A stretch of 64,000 bases of DNA, taken from CAYGFH01 sp964430295. Lineage in GTDB: Bacteria; Patescibacteriota; Microgenomatia; UBA10105; UBA927. The first letter of the stretch is position 1. Each line of letters begins with the position of its first letter. Below are positions 42,112 to 50,178 of the stretch, piece by piece. The translations under genes were made by a program, and so were the position numbers. The DNA is taken from positions 1-64,000 of the forward strand of contig CAYSEV010000003.1 of the NCBI GenBank assembly GCA_964430295.1, read 5' to 3'. The notes beneath the pieces are model-generated. The model was given only the letters and a program-made list of their open reading frames with translations. It was not told the origin of the DNA and did no database searches.

Positions 42112-43379
42112 AGTGTATATACGTTTGGTATATTTTGTATCCAATTTTGAGCGATAGAATAGGTTAGAGCACCCTGATTAAGTATTGTAACAACATCTCC
42201 GATATTCATATCTTTGGCATAACATGCATACCCCCATAAATCACGTGTTGTGCACAAATTTCCGTACATAGTATTTATAATTTCTTTGTCTGATGGTCTA
42301 GTCAGATTTATGGCCGGAAAGTATTCATACATATATCGCTGCCACCCGACCATATTTATGCCGCCATCAAGAATAGATACCGCAGTGTTTTTAATATCGA
42401 CGATTGATAACACAATATGCATTGCCCTATTACAGATAATTCTGCCTGGTTCTGCATAGTAATCTGGTGTTATGAGAGGTTCTAAATACGTATGTATTGC
42501 TTTTGAGATCGCACTAGCATATTTTTTGAGTTCTATTGCTTCTCTTAGTTTAAATTCATTTGAAAATCTTCGTTTTACATCATCATATGAACTATGTACG
42601 TTGTTGTGTGAATCTTTAGAGAATTCGTATGGGTAATATCCCTCTGATTCATACGGTTCAAATCCCCCACCGAAATCTATATATTTTATAGTTTCTCTTT
42701 CTTGTTTAGAAAAGTGACTAAGTTGATCAGCTAATTCCTTAATACTTTCAACATATGCAACTGCATCTTTATTTCTGGATGCATGAAAATGTATGCCCTG
42801 AATATGTATGTACGGATACTTGTAAGCCTGCTTCCAAAATACACGAAGCTGATCAATATCTATGCCGAATTTAACCCATTGCGGCAATGCTTTTACGTGT
42901 ATACGTACACCAATGGTTATATGTTTTTTAAGATTGTTGGTTATTGTTCCTAATCGATCTAGTTCAAGAAAACTGTCAACGTGAATGCGTACATATTTTG
43001 TATGTTTAACCGCATATAAAAGTTCATGATTTTTTTTCCCTGGACTATAATATAGTATATTTTTACACCCTAATTTTATTGCATCAGTAAGCTCAACGCC
43101 GCTTGCAACATCAAGACCATACCCATGTAAGAGTGCTTCTTTAACCAATGGTCGATAATTATTTATTTTATATGCATAAAACGGGTGAAAGTTAGGTATA
43201 TGTGTTGAGAAAATATTAACAAAATTTTCTAAGTCCTCCTGAAGCGCCTGTTTGTCGAAGACATAAAAAGGAGTTTCATATTTTTTTGACAACATCAAGA
43301 TTTTTTCACGGTTGTTTTTTGTAAAAGATTTCACAATCTTCACGAATTGTCGCTGATGTTTAATGTCGCCAGTTTTCAT
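42108..43379 (-). CDS. Alanine-racemase-fold PLP decarboxylase (DAP/ornithine-type, group IV)
   Basis: 423 residues. The Schiff-base lysine is in 'FYAYKINNYRP'; 'YGLDVASGVELTDAIKLG', 'IQGIHFHASR', 'IDFGGGF' and 'YAEPGRIIC' are the diaminopimelate/ornithine decarboxylase phosphate and PLP contacts, and 'GNLCTTRDLWGY' is the C-terminal motif with the active-site Cys. It would decarboxylate a basic or D-configured amino acid. The whole lysine pathway is absent from the window, so a role within this cluster is favoured. Coupled by ATGA overlaps to both the methyltransferase and the ABC ATPase gene, so these form one operon. Confidence 0.83.
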   Translation of the reverse strand: MKTGDIKHQRQFVKIVKSFTKNNREKILMLSKKYETPFYVFDKQALQEDLENFVNIFSTHIPNFHPFYAYKINNYRPLVKEALLHGYGLDVASGVELTDAIKLGCKNILYYSPGKKNHELLYAVKHTKYVRIHVDSFLELDRLGTITNNLKKHITIGVRIHVKALPQWVKFGIDIDQLRVFWKQAYKYPYIHIQGIHFHASRNKDAVAYVESIKELADQLSHFSKQERETIKYIDFGGGFEPYESEGYYPYEFSKDSHNNVHSSYDDVKRRFSNEFKLREAIELKKYASAISKAIHTYLEPLITPDYYAEPGRIICNRAMHIVLSIVDIKNTAVSILDGGINMVGWQRYMYEYFPAINLTRPSDKEIINTMYGNLCTTRDLWGYACYAKDMNIGDVVTILNQGALTYSIAQNWIQNIPNVYTL

Positions 43380-44131
43380 AGTGGAGACGTGTATTCAAGG
43401 TTCTTTCCTTGCATAGATTTATAGAATTGATCTACCAATTCTTTCGATCCACTGTGTTCAACCTGTCCATTTCTTAATACAACAATTCTATTGCAGTTAT
43501 TTTTTACATATGAAAGCCAGTGCGTCACCAAAAGAATGGTCGTCCCTTTTTTGTAAAGCATTTCAATCGTTTTTAACGCTTTATTTTGGAATTTTTGATC
43601 CCCTACATACATACTTTCATCAAGAATAAGTATGTCAGGATCAGAATGAATAGTGATGGAAAAGCTTAGCTTCAATTTCATCCCATCAGAATATGTAAAA
43701 AGTGGCGCATCGATAAACTGTCCTACATCAGAATACTCTATAATAGAGTTAAGTTTTGATGTTATTTCTTTTTCTCTCATGTTAAGAAGCATCCCCATCA
43801 GATAGATATTTTGAATGCCAGTTAATTCCGGTCTAAATCCTGCTTCAAGATTGATCAACGATACTATTCTTCCGTGAGTTTCCACAGTTCCGGATGTCGG
43901 TGTTGTCACCCCTGATATTATTTTCAATAACGTGGTTTTCCCCGATCCATTGGGACCAATAATGCCGACTCTCTCCCCCTTCATGAACTGTAGATTTATA
44001 TCCTTTAACGCCCAAAAAGATTCATTTCTTCCTTTAAGTATTTTTTCCATCAGTGTTGGTTTTTCATGATGGATTTCATATTTTTTACTAATATGTGTAA
44101 GTTTTATTGCTATAGTGTTGTTTTTTTTCAT
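43376..44131 (-). CDS. ABC glycan exporter, ATPase subunit (Wzt/TagH-like)
   Basis: 251 residues. Walker A 'GPNGSGKTTLL', Q-loop region, 'YSDGMKLKLSFSI' (the degenerate signature of O-antigen/teichoic acid exporters) and Walker B 'DILILDESMYVGDQ'. At this length it has no C-terminal carbohydrate-binding domain, like TagH or KpsT short forms, which suggests the polymer has no special non-reducing terminal recognition. It drives export of a lipid-linked polymer or modified sugar across the membrane. Overlaps the permease gene by four bases (44128-44131). Confidence 0.92.
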   Translation of the reverse strand: MKKNNTIAIKLTHISKKYEIHHEKPTLMEKILKGRNESFWALKDINLQFMKGERVGIIGPNGSGKTTLLKIISGVTTPTSGTVETHGRIVSLINLEAGFRPELTGIQNIYLMGMLLNMREKEITSKLNSIIEYSDVGQFIDAPLFTYSDGMKLKLSFSITIHSDPDILILDESMYVGDQKFQNKALKTIEMLYKKGTTILLVTHWLSYVKNNCNRIVVLRNGQVEHSGSKELVDQFYKSMQGKNLEYTSPL

Positions 44132-44895
44132 ATCCAGTCATCAAAGTTTTTACTTTCTTGTATAAAGATGTAAATACCAAGTGCAAACATAATGCCAATA
44201 ACAATACAATTAGAGACAATCATCAGTGGTCCCGGCAACGCCGTACCTACGAATGCATGTTGAAGTAATTGAATTATTGAGGTGAGCGGATTCAGTCGCC
44301 AGAGCCATATATATTTTGATGGCATTTGTGTAAGCGGGTATACAATAGGACTGGCATAAAACCAGACGATCAATAGAGCTGAAACAAAAAAATTAATATC
44401 CCTATAACGTGTATTGAGTGCAGATGTAAGTAAGCTTATCCCTGATGTAAATATACATAAGAGTACAATGGCAATCACGCTATATGGGAGTGAGTACAGT
44501 GTCATTGTTCCAATCGTTATTGTTGAAATAACAAACAACGCTAAGGCAGCAAGAAAATGTATCAAATTAGACATGATGATAGAGAGTGGTATGACTGCTC
44601 TTGGAAATGACGCTTTCTTAATAAGTGATCGTTCGTATACGATTGACGGTGTTGATTTGGATAATGAAAGTGAAAAAAAGTTCCATACAAGAAGTCCAAT
44701 AAAAAGAAAATAGTTATAGTTTTTAATTGGTTCTTTGATAAATAATGGGAAAATGAATCCAATTATCAGCATTTGTAACAATGGATTTGCAACAATCCAT
44801 ACAAAACCGAAAACTGTATTTTTATATCTCGATTGCAATTCTGTTTCCGTTAATCTTGCAAGCAATTCAATAAATAGCTTCGTATCTCTATTCAT
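44128..44895 (-). CDS. ABC glycan exporter, permease subunit (Wzm/TagG-like)
   Basis: 255 residues from the ATG at 44895 ('MNRDTKLFIELLARLTETEL'); a farther in-frame ATG at 45027 would give an unlikely 44-residue extension. The start region 'RYKNTVFGFVWIVANPLLQM' is the amphipathic interface helix and first span of ABC-2 polysaccharide permeases; 'WFYASPIVYPLTQMPSKY' and 'WRLNPLTSIIQLLQHAF' are conserved in this family. About six membrane spans. Works with the ATPase encoded downstream. The aminotransferase gene lies 73 bases upstream on the same strand. Confidence 0.9.
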   Translation of the reverse strand: MNRDTKLFIELLARLTETELQSRYKNTVFGFVWIVANPLLQMLIIGFIFPLFIKEPIKNYNYFLFIGLLVWNFFSLSLSKSTPSIVYERSLIKKASFPRAVIPLSIIMSNLIHFLAALALFVISTITIGTMTLYSLPYSVIAIVLLCIFTSGISLLTSALNTRYRDINFFVSALLIVWFYASPIVYPLTQMPSKYIWLWRLNPLTSIIQLLQHAFVGTALPGPLMIVSNCIVIGIMFALGIYIFIQESKNFDDWI

Positions 44896-44968
44896 GGGTG
44901 TTATTATAGCCTTTATATTTGTTTTAGGTAATCCCTTTAGGAAGGTTATTTCAATACATATAGAATTT

Positions 44969-45817
44969 CTATGAACTATCATCCTCAAATTTCCCCTTGC
45001 ATACCTCCAGAAATGCATGATATGCATGCATTAATTTTTTCAACTCATCAGGTACAGAAACAAATTTGAAATTATTTATTTGAGCGATAGGAATAATATT
45101 AGAACTTGTGCTTGTTAAAAATGCGCCATCATAGTCAGAAATCTTGTCGAGAGGGATTGTTTGTTCTGACGTTTCAAAACCATGCTTTTTTGCTATAAAC
45201 AATACTGTTTGCCTTGTAACTCCCTCGAGCACATATTTTGCCGGTGGCGTCAATATTTTATTATTTTTTAATGCAAAAAAATTTGTCCTCGATCCCTCCA
45301 GAATACTATCATTTGAATCTGTAAAAAGCACGTCATAATCTCCCCTCTTTCTAGCTGCTGTAAAGTACAAATAGCTTTGAAGCATATTCAGAGACTTTGC
45401 ATTAGGGAGAAATCGTGTATATCTGACTGTATTTACGGATGCTCCATTGGTATACAATTTCCTATCCGGAAACAATGGCGCTAACGGCAAAATATATATA
45501 TTTGCGCTGTTATGCTTAACGTCTCCTATAAGTAAAATTTTAATATTAAAACTGGGCTGACAAGAGATTGTCTTTTCAATAAGAGAGCGTAGGAATGCTG
45601 AGATATCTTCCTGAGTGAACGTATGCGTTAATCCGAGAATTTCAGTTGATTTGAATAATCTTTGTATATGTTGTTCTTCAAAATATATAATACCGTTACG
45701 CACTTTTAGTGTCTCGTATACTCCAAATCCATATTGATATTCAATACTATCGATTGGAATAGTAGCATTCGCTATAGGTTCTAGCTGTCCATTTTTTGAA
45801 AAATATGGAAATATCAT
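44969..45817 (-). CDS. Class IV PLP aminotransferase (IlvE/DAAT/PabC-like)
   Basis: 282 residues, fold type IV. 'IPIDSIEYQYGFGVYETLKV' is the N-terminal core (split), 'FEEQHIQRLFKS' the Arg/His contacts, 'NAKSLNMLQSYLYF' holds the Schiff-base Lys region, and 'ILEGSRTNFFAL' and 'VLEGVTRQTVLFIAKKHG' are the PLP phosphate-binding motifs. Possible activities are branched-chain or D-amino acid transamination or aminodeoxychorismate lyase. It is the most upstream gene of the minus-strand block that includes the exporter and the decarboxylase. A D-amino acid product would fit a decarboxylase of the DAP type. Confidence 0.82.
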   Translation of the reverse strand: MIFPYFSKNGQLEPIANATIPIDSIEYQYGFGVYETLKVRNGIIYFEEQHIQRLFKSTEILGLTHTFTQEDISAFLRSLIEKTISCQPSFNIKILLIGDVKHNSANIYILPLAPLFPDRKLYTNGASVNTVRYTRFLPNAKSLNMLQSYLYFTAARKRGDYDVLFTDSNDSILEGSRTNFFALKNNKILTPPAKYVLEGVTRQTVLFIAKKHGFETSEQTIPLDKISDYDGAFLTSTSSNIIPIAQINNFKFVSVPDELKKLMHAYHAFLEVCKGKFEDDSS

Positions 45818-45906
45818 AATATATACGATTAAAGTGTTCTATTAATACACGGTTGTTTTATGCATCTGCCTCGAAGATTGTAATACATAATGATAATATA
45901 CGATAT

Positions 45907-46518
45907 ATGTCTTTTATATACGGCGTAAGTATTCTCGCGTTGATTATATTATCACTTCCCCTTCTCATTTTAATTGTAATTCTTGGTTTTATATTCAATG
46001 GAAAGCCTATATTGTTTAAACAATTGAGAGTTGGGAAGGATGGCAATATATTTACAATTTACAAATTTAGAACAATGGTAAACGATAGTGAAAAACAAAA
46101 AATGGATCTCATACGGTATAACGAAGCTGATGGACCCGTATTCAAAATTAAGAATGATCCACGTTATACACAAATCGGAAAATTTTTAGCACATACTGGA
46201 TTAGACGAATTACCACAACTTTGGAATGTTTTAAAAGGTGATATGGCTCTTATAGGCCCACGTCCGCTACCGGTAGATGAAGCAAAACGGCTTAAACCCT
46301 GGCAAAAAAAACGCCTTGGTATTAAACCCGGTATTATTTCCCCATGGATATTGCAGGGATATCACACGATGAGTTTTGATGCGTGGATGAGAAGTGATAT
46401 TGCATACACCTCTGAGAAGTCATTTCTTTATGATGTTCGGTTGGCAATATCCGTTATATATTTGCTTCTCCGATTATTTATAAAAGAAATTTTCACATTG
46501 TATAGAAAACGTATATAG
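45907..46518 (+). CDS. Initiating sugar-phosphate transferase (bacterial sugar transferase)
   Basis: 203 residues from the ATG at 45907; upstream in-frame TTG at 45853 is weaker. One N-terminal membrane helix ('ILALIILSLPLLILIVILGF'), then the C-terminal catalytic block of the WcaJ/PglC family: 'PILFKQLRVGKDGNIFTIY', 'KFRTM', 'RYTQIGKFLAHTGLDELPQL', 'WNVLKGDMALIGPRPL'. It attaches the first sugar phosphate to undecaprenyl phosphate and so starts the repeating unit. Short PglC-like form without extra N-terminal spans. GATAAT at 45892-45897 ends ten bases before the start, another short-leader case. Confidence 0.88.
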   Translation: MSFIYGVSILALIILSLPLLILIVILGFIFNGKPILFKQLRVGKDGNIFTIYKFRTMVNDSEKQKMDLIRYNEADGPVFKIKNDPRYTQIGKFLAHTGLDELPQLWNVLKGDMALIGPRPLPVDEAKRLKPWQKKRLGIKPGIISPWILQGYHTMSFDAWMRSDIAYTSEKSFLYDVRLAISVIYLLLRLFIKEIFTLYRKRI

Positions 46519-46562
46519 TCTAGGCTTGAAGAGCAACTTGTCTTCCATATAATATAGTATTT

Positions 46563-46589
46563 ACACCACAACTCAATTTGTTGTTGTGT
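46563..46589. terminator. Hairpin after the sugar transferase
   Basis: ACACCACAAC (46563-46572) pairs with GTTGTTGTGT (46580-46589), one mismatch, seven-base loop. No clean T tract follows. It sits 45 bases after the stop and before the promoter at 46669, so a terminator is plausible. The rest of the 188-base gap (46519-46706) holds no gene. Confidence 0.4.
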
Positions 46590-46668
46590 AGATTACAACG
46601 TTATTATATATAATTTGGATTGTCCTATCAGCCTAAATGAATTCTAAATAGTAATTCGTTAGAAAATA

Positions 46669-46697
46669 TTGACAAATCGGAAGGTAATTGATACTAT
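46669..46697 (+). promoter_or_regulatory. Sigma-70-type promoter, near-leaderless
   Basis: TTGACA (46669-46674), 17-base spacer, TACTAT (46692-46697). The predicted start of transcription is near 46704, two or three bases before the ATG at 46707. It is the best promoter in the window and directs the 46707-51893 operon. Confidence 0.75.
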
Positions 46698-46706
46698 AGG
46701 TTTAAT

Positions 46707-49487
46707 ATGACTAATGTTGAAGCGTTAGAGCTTTCGGGAAAACAGTCGTCAAATGAAGAGATATTACAGCACCTCCATGATTTTGGTGTAACACTTTCTT
46801 CCGATAGAGACATACTTGCAGCCCAATTATCTGTTGCCTTCGATGCTATTCCACAAGGAGAATTATCTGAGATGGCGGTCCTTAATTGGGAAAAACAAGA
46901 TGAACGATTTAGTCAGCTGTTGGCCTCAATTTCACCGGATGATCAGAAAATACGTGATGTCTGTGCCAGAACACCACACGCCGGTCCTCTTGGCAATATC
47001 TTGAGAACTCTTGAAAATCCTCTCCATGCTTCACCATCAAATAAAAAAAATGCTGAGCTATTGCTGGAAGAAGCACGCCTCCTGTCGGTGTTAAACGGTA
47101 CTCATAAGAGTATGGATGATTATATCTCTCAGGGAACTCGCGTAGTAACTATCAAAGCACAGCTAAATGATGTCAGAAAGGCACATGAGCTTATCACAAC
47201 AAGAAATGGATATAAGCTGACAACACAAGAAGCAATAGCAGAGGCACGAGCCGTTCGTGAAAACCCTCTTTTGCCAGCTGCACGATTTGTGAAGAAAGAA
47301 TATAGAAAAGCGACTGATGGTGTCACGGGTGTTATATACGAACACCGCACGAAAGTAGAGTTAAGCCGTAAGAAAAAAGAAGCCAGCAGAGCTCGCATGC
47401 GTGAATATTCTCAATACGTTGACGCATTGGCTGCCAACATGCGATTTGATAAAGGAGAAAAGACTGCAGAACGACTCCTTGATGCAAGTTCATTTGATTT
47501 GCCTTCATGGGTGAAACATGTCCAACTTGATCAATCTGTCGGACCTATACGATCCGATATATCAACACGAATAGGACATGTTCTGACACTTTCGTCAACT
47601 GCAAAACTTCCTTCTGATATTGATAAGGCGCGTACACCAGCTGAAGCATTGCAGATGCTTGCAATTTCACAAGCAAAGGTTTTGTTTCTGGAAAAAAATG
47701 CTCCAGACTATGTCACGATGCCTGGGTTCGCTGCGAAGCGAAATATATGGTTTTTTGAGCGTGAAGCTAAGAGAATTTTGGACCAAGGTCTCGATAAACG
47801 AAGAAGTACGGCTTGGTTGAAAACTGCTGAGTTAACTGTTGCGTTTAGCGTTATTGCCACAGCATGCGCTCCAAAAACATCACCAACAATTGTTGTTGAA
47901 AGGACACCTCCTGCCGGTTTAACGGCAGAGCCTCCTTCATCTGGTACACCCAAAACAGAAGCACCACAAGTTACCTCTCCTGAGGTAACTGTAATTAAAT
48001 CTGAGTCCGGCTTGAACAAAACAAAAGTACTGACCACTTTAAATTCAGAGTCGTATAAAAAGCTTACGGCAGAAGACAAGAAGGCAGCACCAAATCTCGT
48101 ACAGTTATTTGATGCACTGAAGGCTAAATTTGCCGAGGAAAAAACATCAATGAGTCCTGAAGATATTCAGGTCTTGTACCTGAGAATTTTTCAGGCAAAA
48201 ACTGACAAGAATGAAGCGTTTGATTGGGAGGTTGCGATTGTTCCGCTCGAGAGTCCCGAAGGGACAAAACCCGGATTTCAATACGCAAAAGTTGCATTTA
48301 TCGACGCGGATGGAAATGTTGTCACACACAATGTGGTTATAAATGACAATGAACTCATAGACAAACAAACCGCCGAAGCAACTGCAACAGCAGATGTGAC
48401 TGAATTTGCTACAGCACCCGCACCAAAGCCTGCGACACAAAAAGATACGTTTACAGCTCAGACTATGCGTGTTGTGGATGGTCCACATAAAGGACAACTG
48501 TTATTTGCCGTTACTACACTTGAGGATGGGACGTTGTTGTATCTCTATCTGGACCCAACTGATGTGACCAAAACGCTTACACTGGAAAGTAAACAACAAA
48601 GCAAACTGGCCGAGGTTTGGGAGTCGTTAGGTGTTACAACAGCGGAAGCAGCAGGAATAATTGAAAAGCCTGCCTTAGTATTGCCTGATAAAAAAACAGA
48701 GTTAGGATATACGAAAGACATGATGGGAAATTATGTAAAAGTGGAAAATGGATTCACATACATATGGGATGAAGAACGTGAGGCGGGATATAGGCAATAT
48801 TTCAGTGGGTATATACTAGACTTTCGTCCAGAAATCAATTTGCCTGATTCTAAGGGTAAAAACACGTGGAATGATGGTTTTTTGACGGAAGCATATGTCG
48901 ATGGTGCATTTCTTGGTGAACAGGAATTGCCTTCTGCTATTCGTCCAGAAAATTTAGATCCTACAGGGAAAATAAATGTCACAGATTTCTTCCAAACTTT
49001 AATGATGCAACATATGGTGGATAGAGGAATAATAAAAAGTGTTTCTGATTTTGAAACTGCAAAATTTTGGTTGACACACGATTATCATATTGATTTTACG
49101 ACAGGGAATGGAGCTGAAAAACAAAGCTTTGGTATTTGGGATGGCAGCAAGATAATTGTTCACATTCGCGCAGACGCTGAGGAATTAAAAGCAAATATGG
49201 AAACCAATGGGTTTTCTGAAGCCAAGTCGTATACAGTATATGGTGAGGAAAATAGCTATATGGTTAAGTTGTGGACGAAAAACGGTAATTTATATGTAGA
49301 TATCGCGCCAACACTGCCGGCATCAAAGTGGACCAATATGCAAATTACAGAGATGATTATGTTTTGGGTTGCCGTATTTGATCAGGGACCAGATTTGAGC
49401 GCTCCGCAGTCTGGAGAAATGCTCAACAAAATCGTGTTAAATAACAAAGGGCAATTGACGCTAATAGAGTTTACTCCAAGGAAATAA
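46707..49487 (+). CDS. Large hypothetical protein with internal lipobox-like segment
   Basis: 926 residues. Residues 1-~375 are charged and helical with an Arg/Lys/Ala-rich coiled-coil-like part ('ELSRKKKEASRARMREY'). At ~375-392 a hydrophobic stretch 'AELTVAFSVIATACAPK' looks like a lipoprotein signal ending in a lipobox Cys, but it is internal. A Pro/Thr/Ser linker ('TPPAGLTAEPPSSGTPKTE') and a beta-rich C-terminal region without recognised motifs follow. It may be an inside-to-outside membrane protein with a single internal span. First gene of a three-gene operon driven by the promoter at 46669. Not recognised as a family. Confidence 0.72.
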   Translation: MTNVEALELSGKQSSNEEILQHLHDFGVTLSSDRDILAAQLSVAFDAIPQGELSEMAVLNWEKQDERFSQLLASISPDDQKIRDVCARTPHAGPLGNILRTLENPLHASPSNKKNAELLLEEARLLSVLNGTHKSMDDYISQGTRVVTIKAQLNDVRKAHELITTRNGYKLTTQEAIAEARAVRENPLLPAARFVKKEYRKATDGVTGVIYEHRTKVELSRKKKEASRARMREYSQYVDALAANMRFDKGEKTAERLLDASSFDLPSWVKHVQLDQSVGPIRSDISTRIGHVLTLSSTAKLPSDIDKARTPAEALQMLAISQAKVLFLEKNAPDYVTMPGFAAKRNIWFFEREAKRILDQGLDKRRSTAWLKTAELTVAFSVIATACAPKTSPTIVVERTPPAGLTAEPPSSGTPKTEAPQVTSPEVTVIKSESGLNKTKVLTTLNSESYKKLTAEDKKAAPNLVQLFDALKAKFAEEKTSMSPEDIQVLYLRIFQAKTDKNEAFDWEVAIVPLESPEGTKPGFQYAKVAFIDADGNVVTHNVVINDNELIDKQTAEATATADVTEFATAPAPKPATQKDTFTAQTMRVVDGPHKGQLLFAVTTLEDGTLLYLYLDPTDVTKTLTLESKQQSKLAEVWESLGVTTAEAAGIIEKPALVLPDKKTELGYTKDMMGNYVKVENGFTYIWDEEREAGYRQYFSGYILDFRPEINLPDSKGKNTWNDGFLTEAYVDGAFLGEQELPSAIRPENLDPTGKINVTDFFQTLMMQHMVDRGIIKSVSDFETAKFWLTHDYHIDFTTGNGAEKQSFGIWDGSKIIVHIRADAEELKANMETNGFSEAKSYTVYGEENSYMVKLWTKNGNLYVDIAPTLPASKWTNMQITEMIMFWVAVFDQGPDLSAPQSGEMLNKIVLNNKGQLTLIEFTPRK

Positions 49488-49536
49488 CGTCTCTCCTCTA
49501 CTTGTAATTTCTTGTTTTTTCTACTACGCTTGAGGT

Positions 49537-50178
49537 ATGGCGTTTCGGAAAATTTGGATAGTATTGATACTTGTAACAATCATAGCAGTACCCCTTATTT
49601 TTGCCTTCATTGTACCGCATATGGATGATTTGGTGCACACGGCCTCAATGCTTAAGGCATCTAAACGAAGAGTGGGATCAAACTACAAGATTGTAAACAC
49701 GATCCCGAACTATACCATTGAGCTAAAGGATACAGCGTATTTGGACTATATAACAGGACAATTGACTATTTTTTCACCTAATGGCGTTATTGATGTGGCA
49801 GCTAATTCAGGTCACCGTGAGGTTAAAAAGCGATATACGGTAACAGATCTTCGCATTGAATTCGTATCTAAACTGGATAGATATATATTAGGATTGTCAG
49901 GAAATGAGACCTTTTCAAGTTGGGGTACATATGCTGTAGAAGGAAATGTGTTGGTGGTAAAAATTGCACTGAATTTTAATGATAGTATGTTATCTTCTTC
50001 ACCGACTGCCCCTGAAGAGGTCTTTCTTGACACCTTGTATCAGACGCTATATTTTGCCCATGGTGTCACATACGGAGTTGATTTTACTGAGGGATTTGAA
50101 AAAAACAAAAAAGACATGCTTAATTTTTTACGCACGGGTATATTTGCCTGGCCGGTTAAAATCTCAAGGAACTCATGA
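49537..50178 (+). CDS. Membrane-anchored hypothetical protein
   Basis: 213 residues. N-terminal membrane anchor ('IWIVLILVTIIAVPLIFAFI') and a soluble domain outside, mixed alpha/beta, without motifs I recognise. It lies 49 bases downstream of the 926-residue protein gene and overlaps the next gene by four bases (ATGA at 50175-50178), so the three act as one unit. Possibly an accessory to the surface protein that follows. No alternative assignment is supported. Confidence 0.68.
   Translation: MAFRKIWIVLILVTIIAVPLIFAFIVPHMDDLVHTASMLKASKRRVGSNYKIVNTIPNYTIELKDTAYLDYITGQLTIFSPNGVIDVAANSGHREVKKRYTVTDLRIEFVSKLDRYILGLSGNETFSSWGTYAVEGNVLVVKIALNFNDSMLSSSPTAPEEVFLDTLYQTLYFAHGVTYGVDFTEGFEKNKKDMLNFLRTGIFAWPVKISRNS

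Noticed and set aside
42108..43379. Housekeeping lysA (diaminopimelate decarboxylase)
   Set aside because: No other lysine pathway gene is present, and it is coupled to a methyltransferase and a glycan exporter; kept as a family-level call only.
45853..45906. TTG start adding 18 residues to the sugar transferase
   Set aside because: The ATG at 45907 places the membrane helix at the N-terminus as in PglC-type enzymes and fits the GATAAT -10 box.
46519..46668. tRNA or small RNA in the gap before 46707
   Set aside because: One imperfect hairpin is visible but no cloverleaf, CCA end or T-loop sequence.
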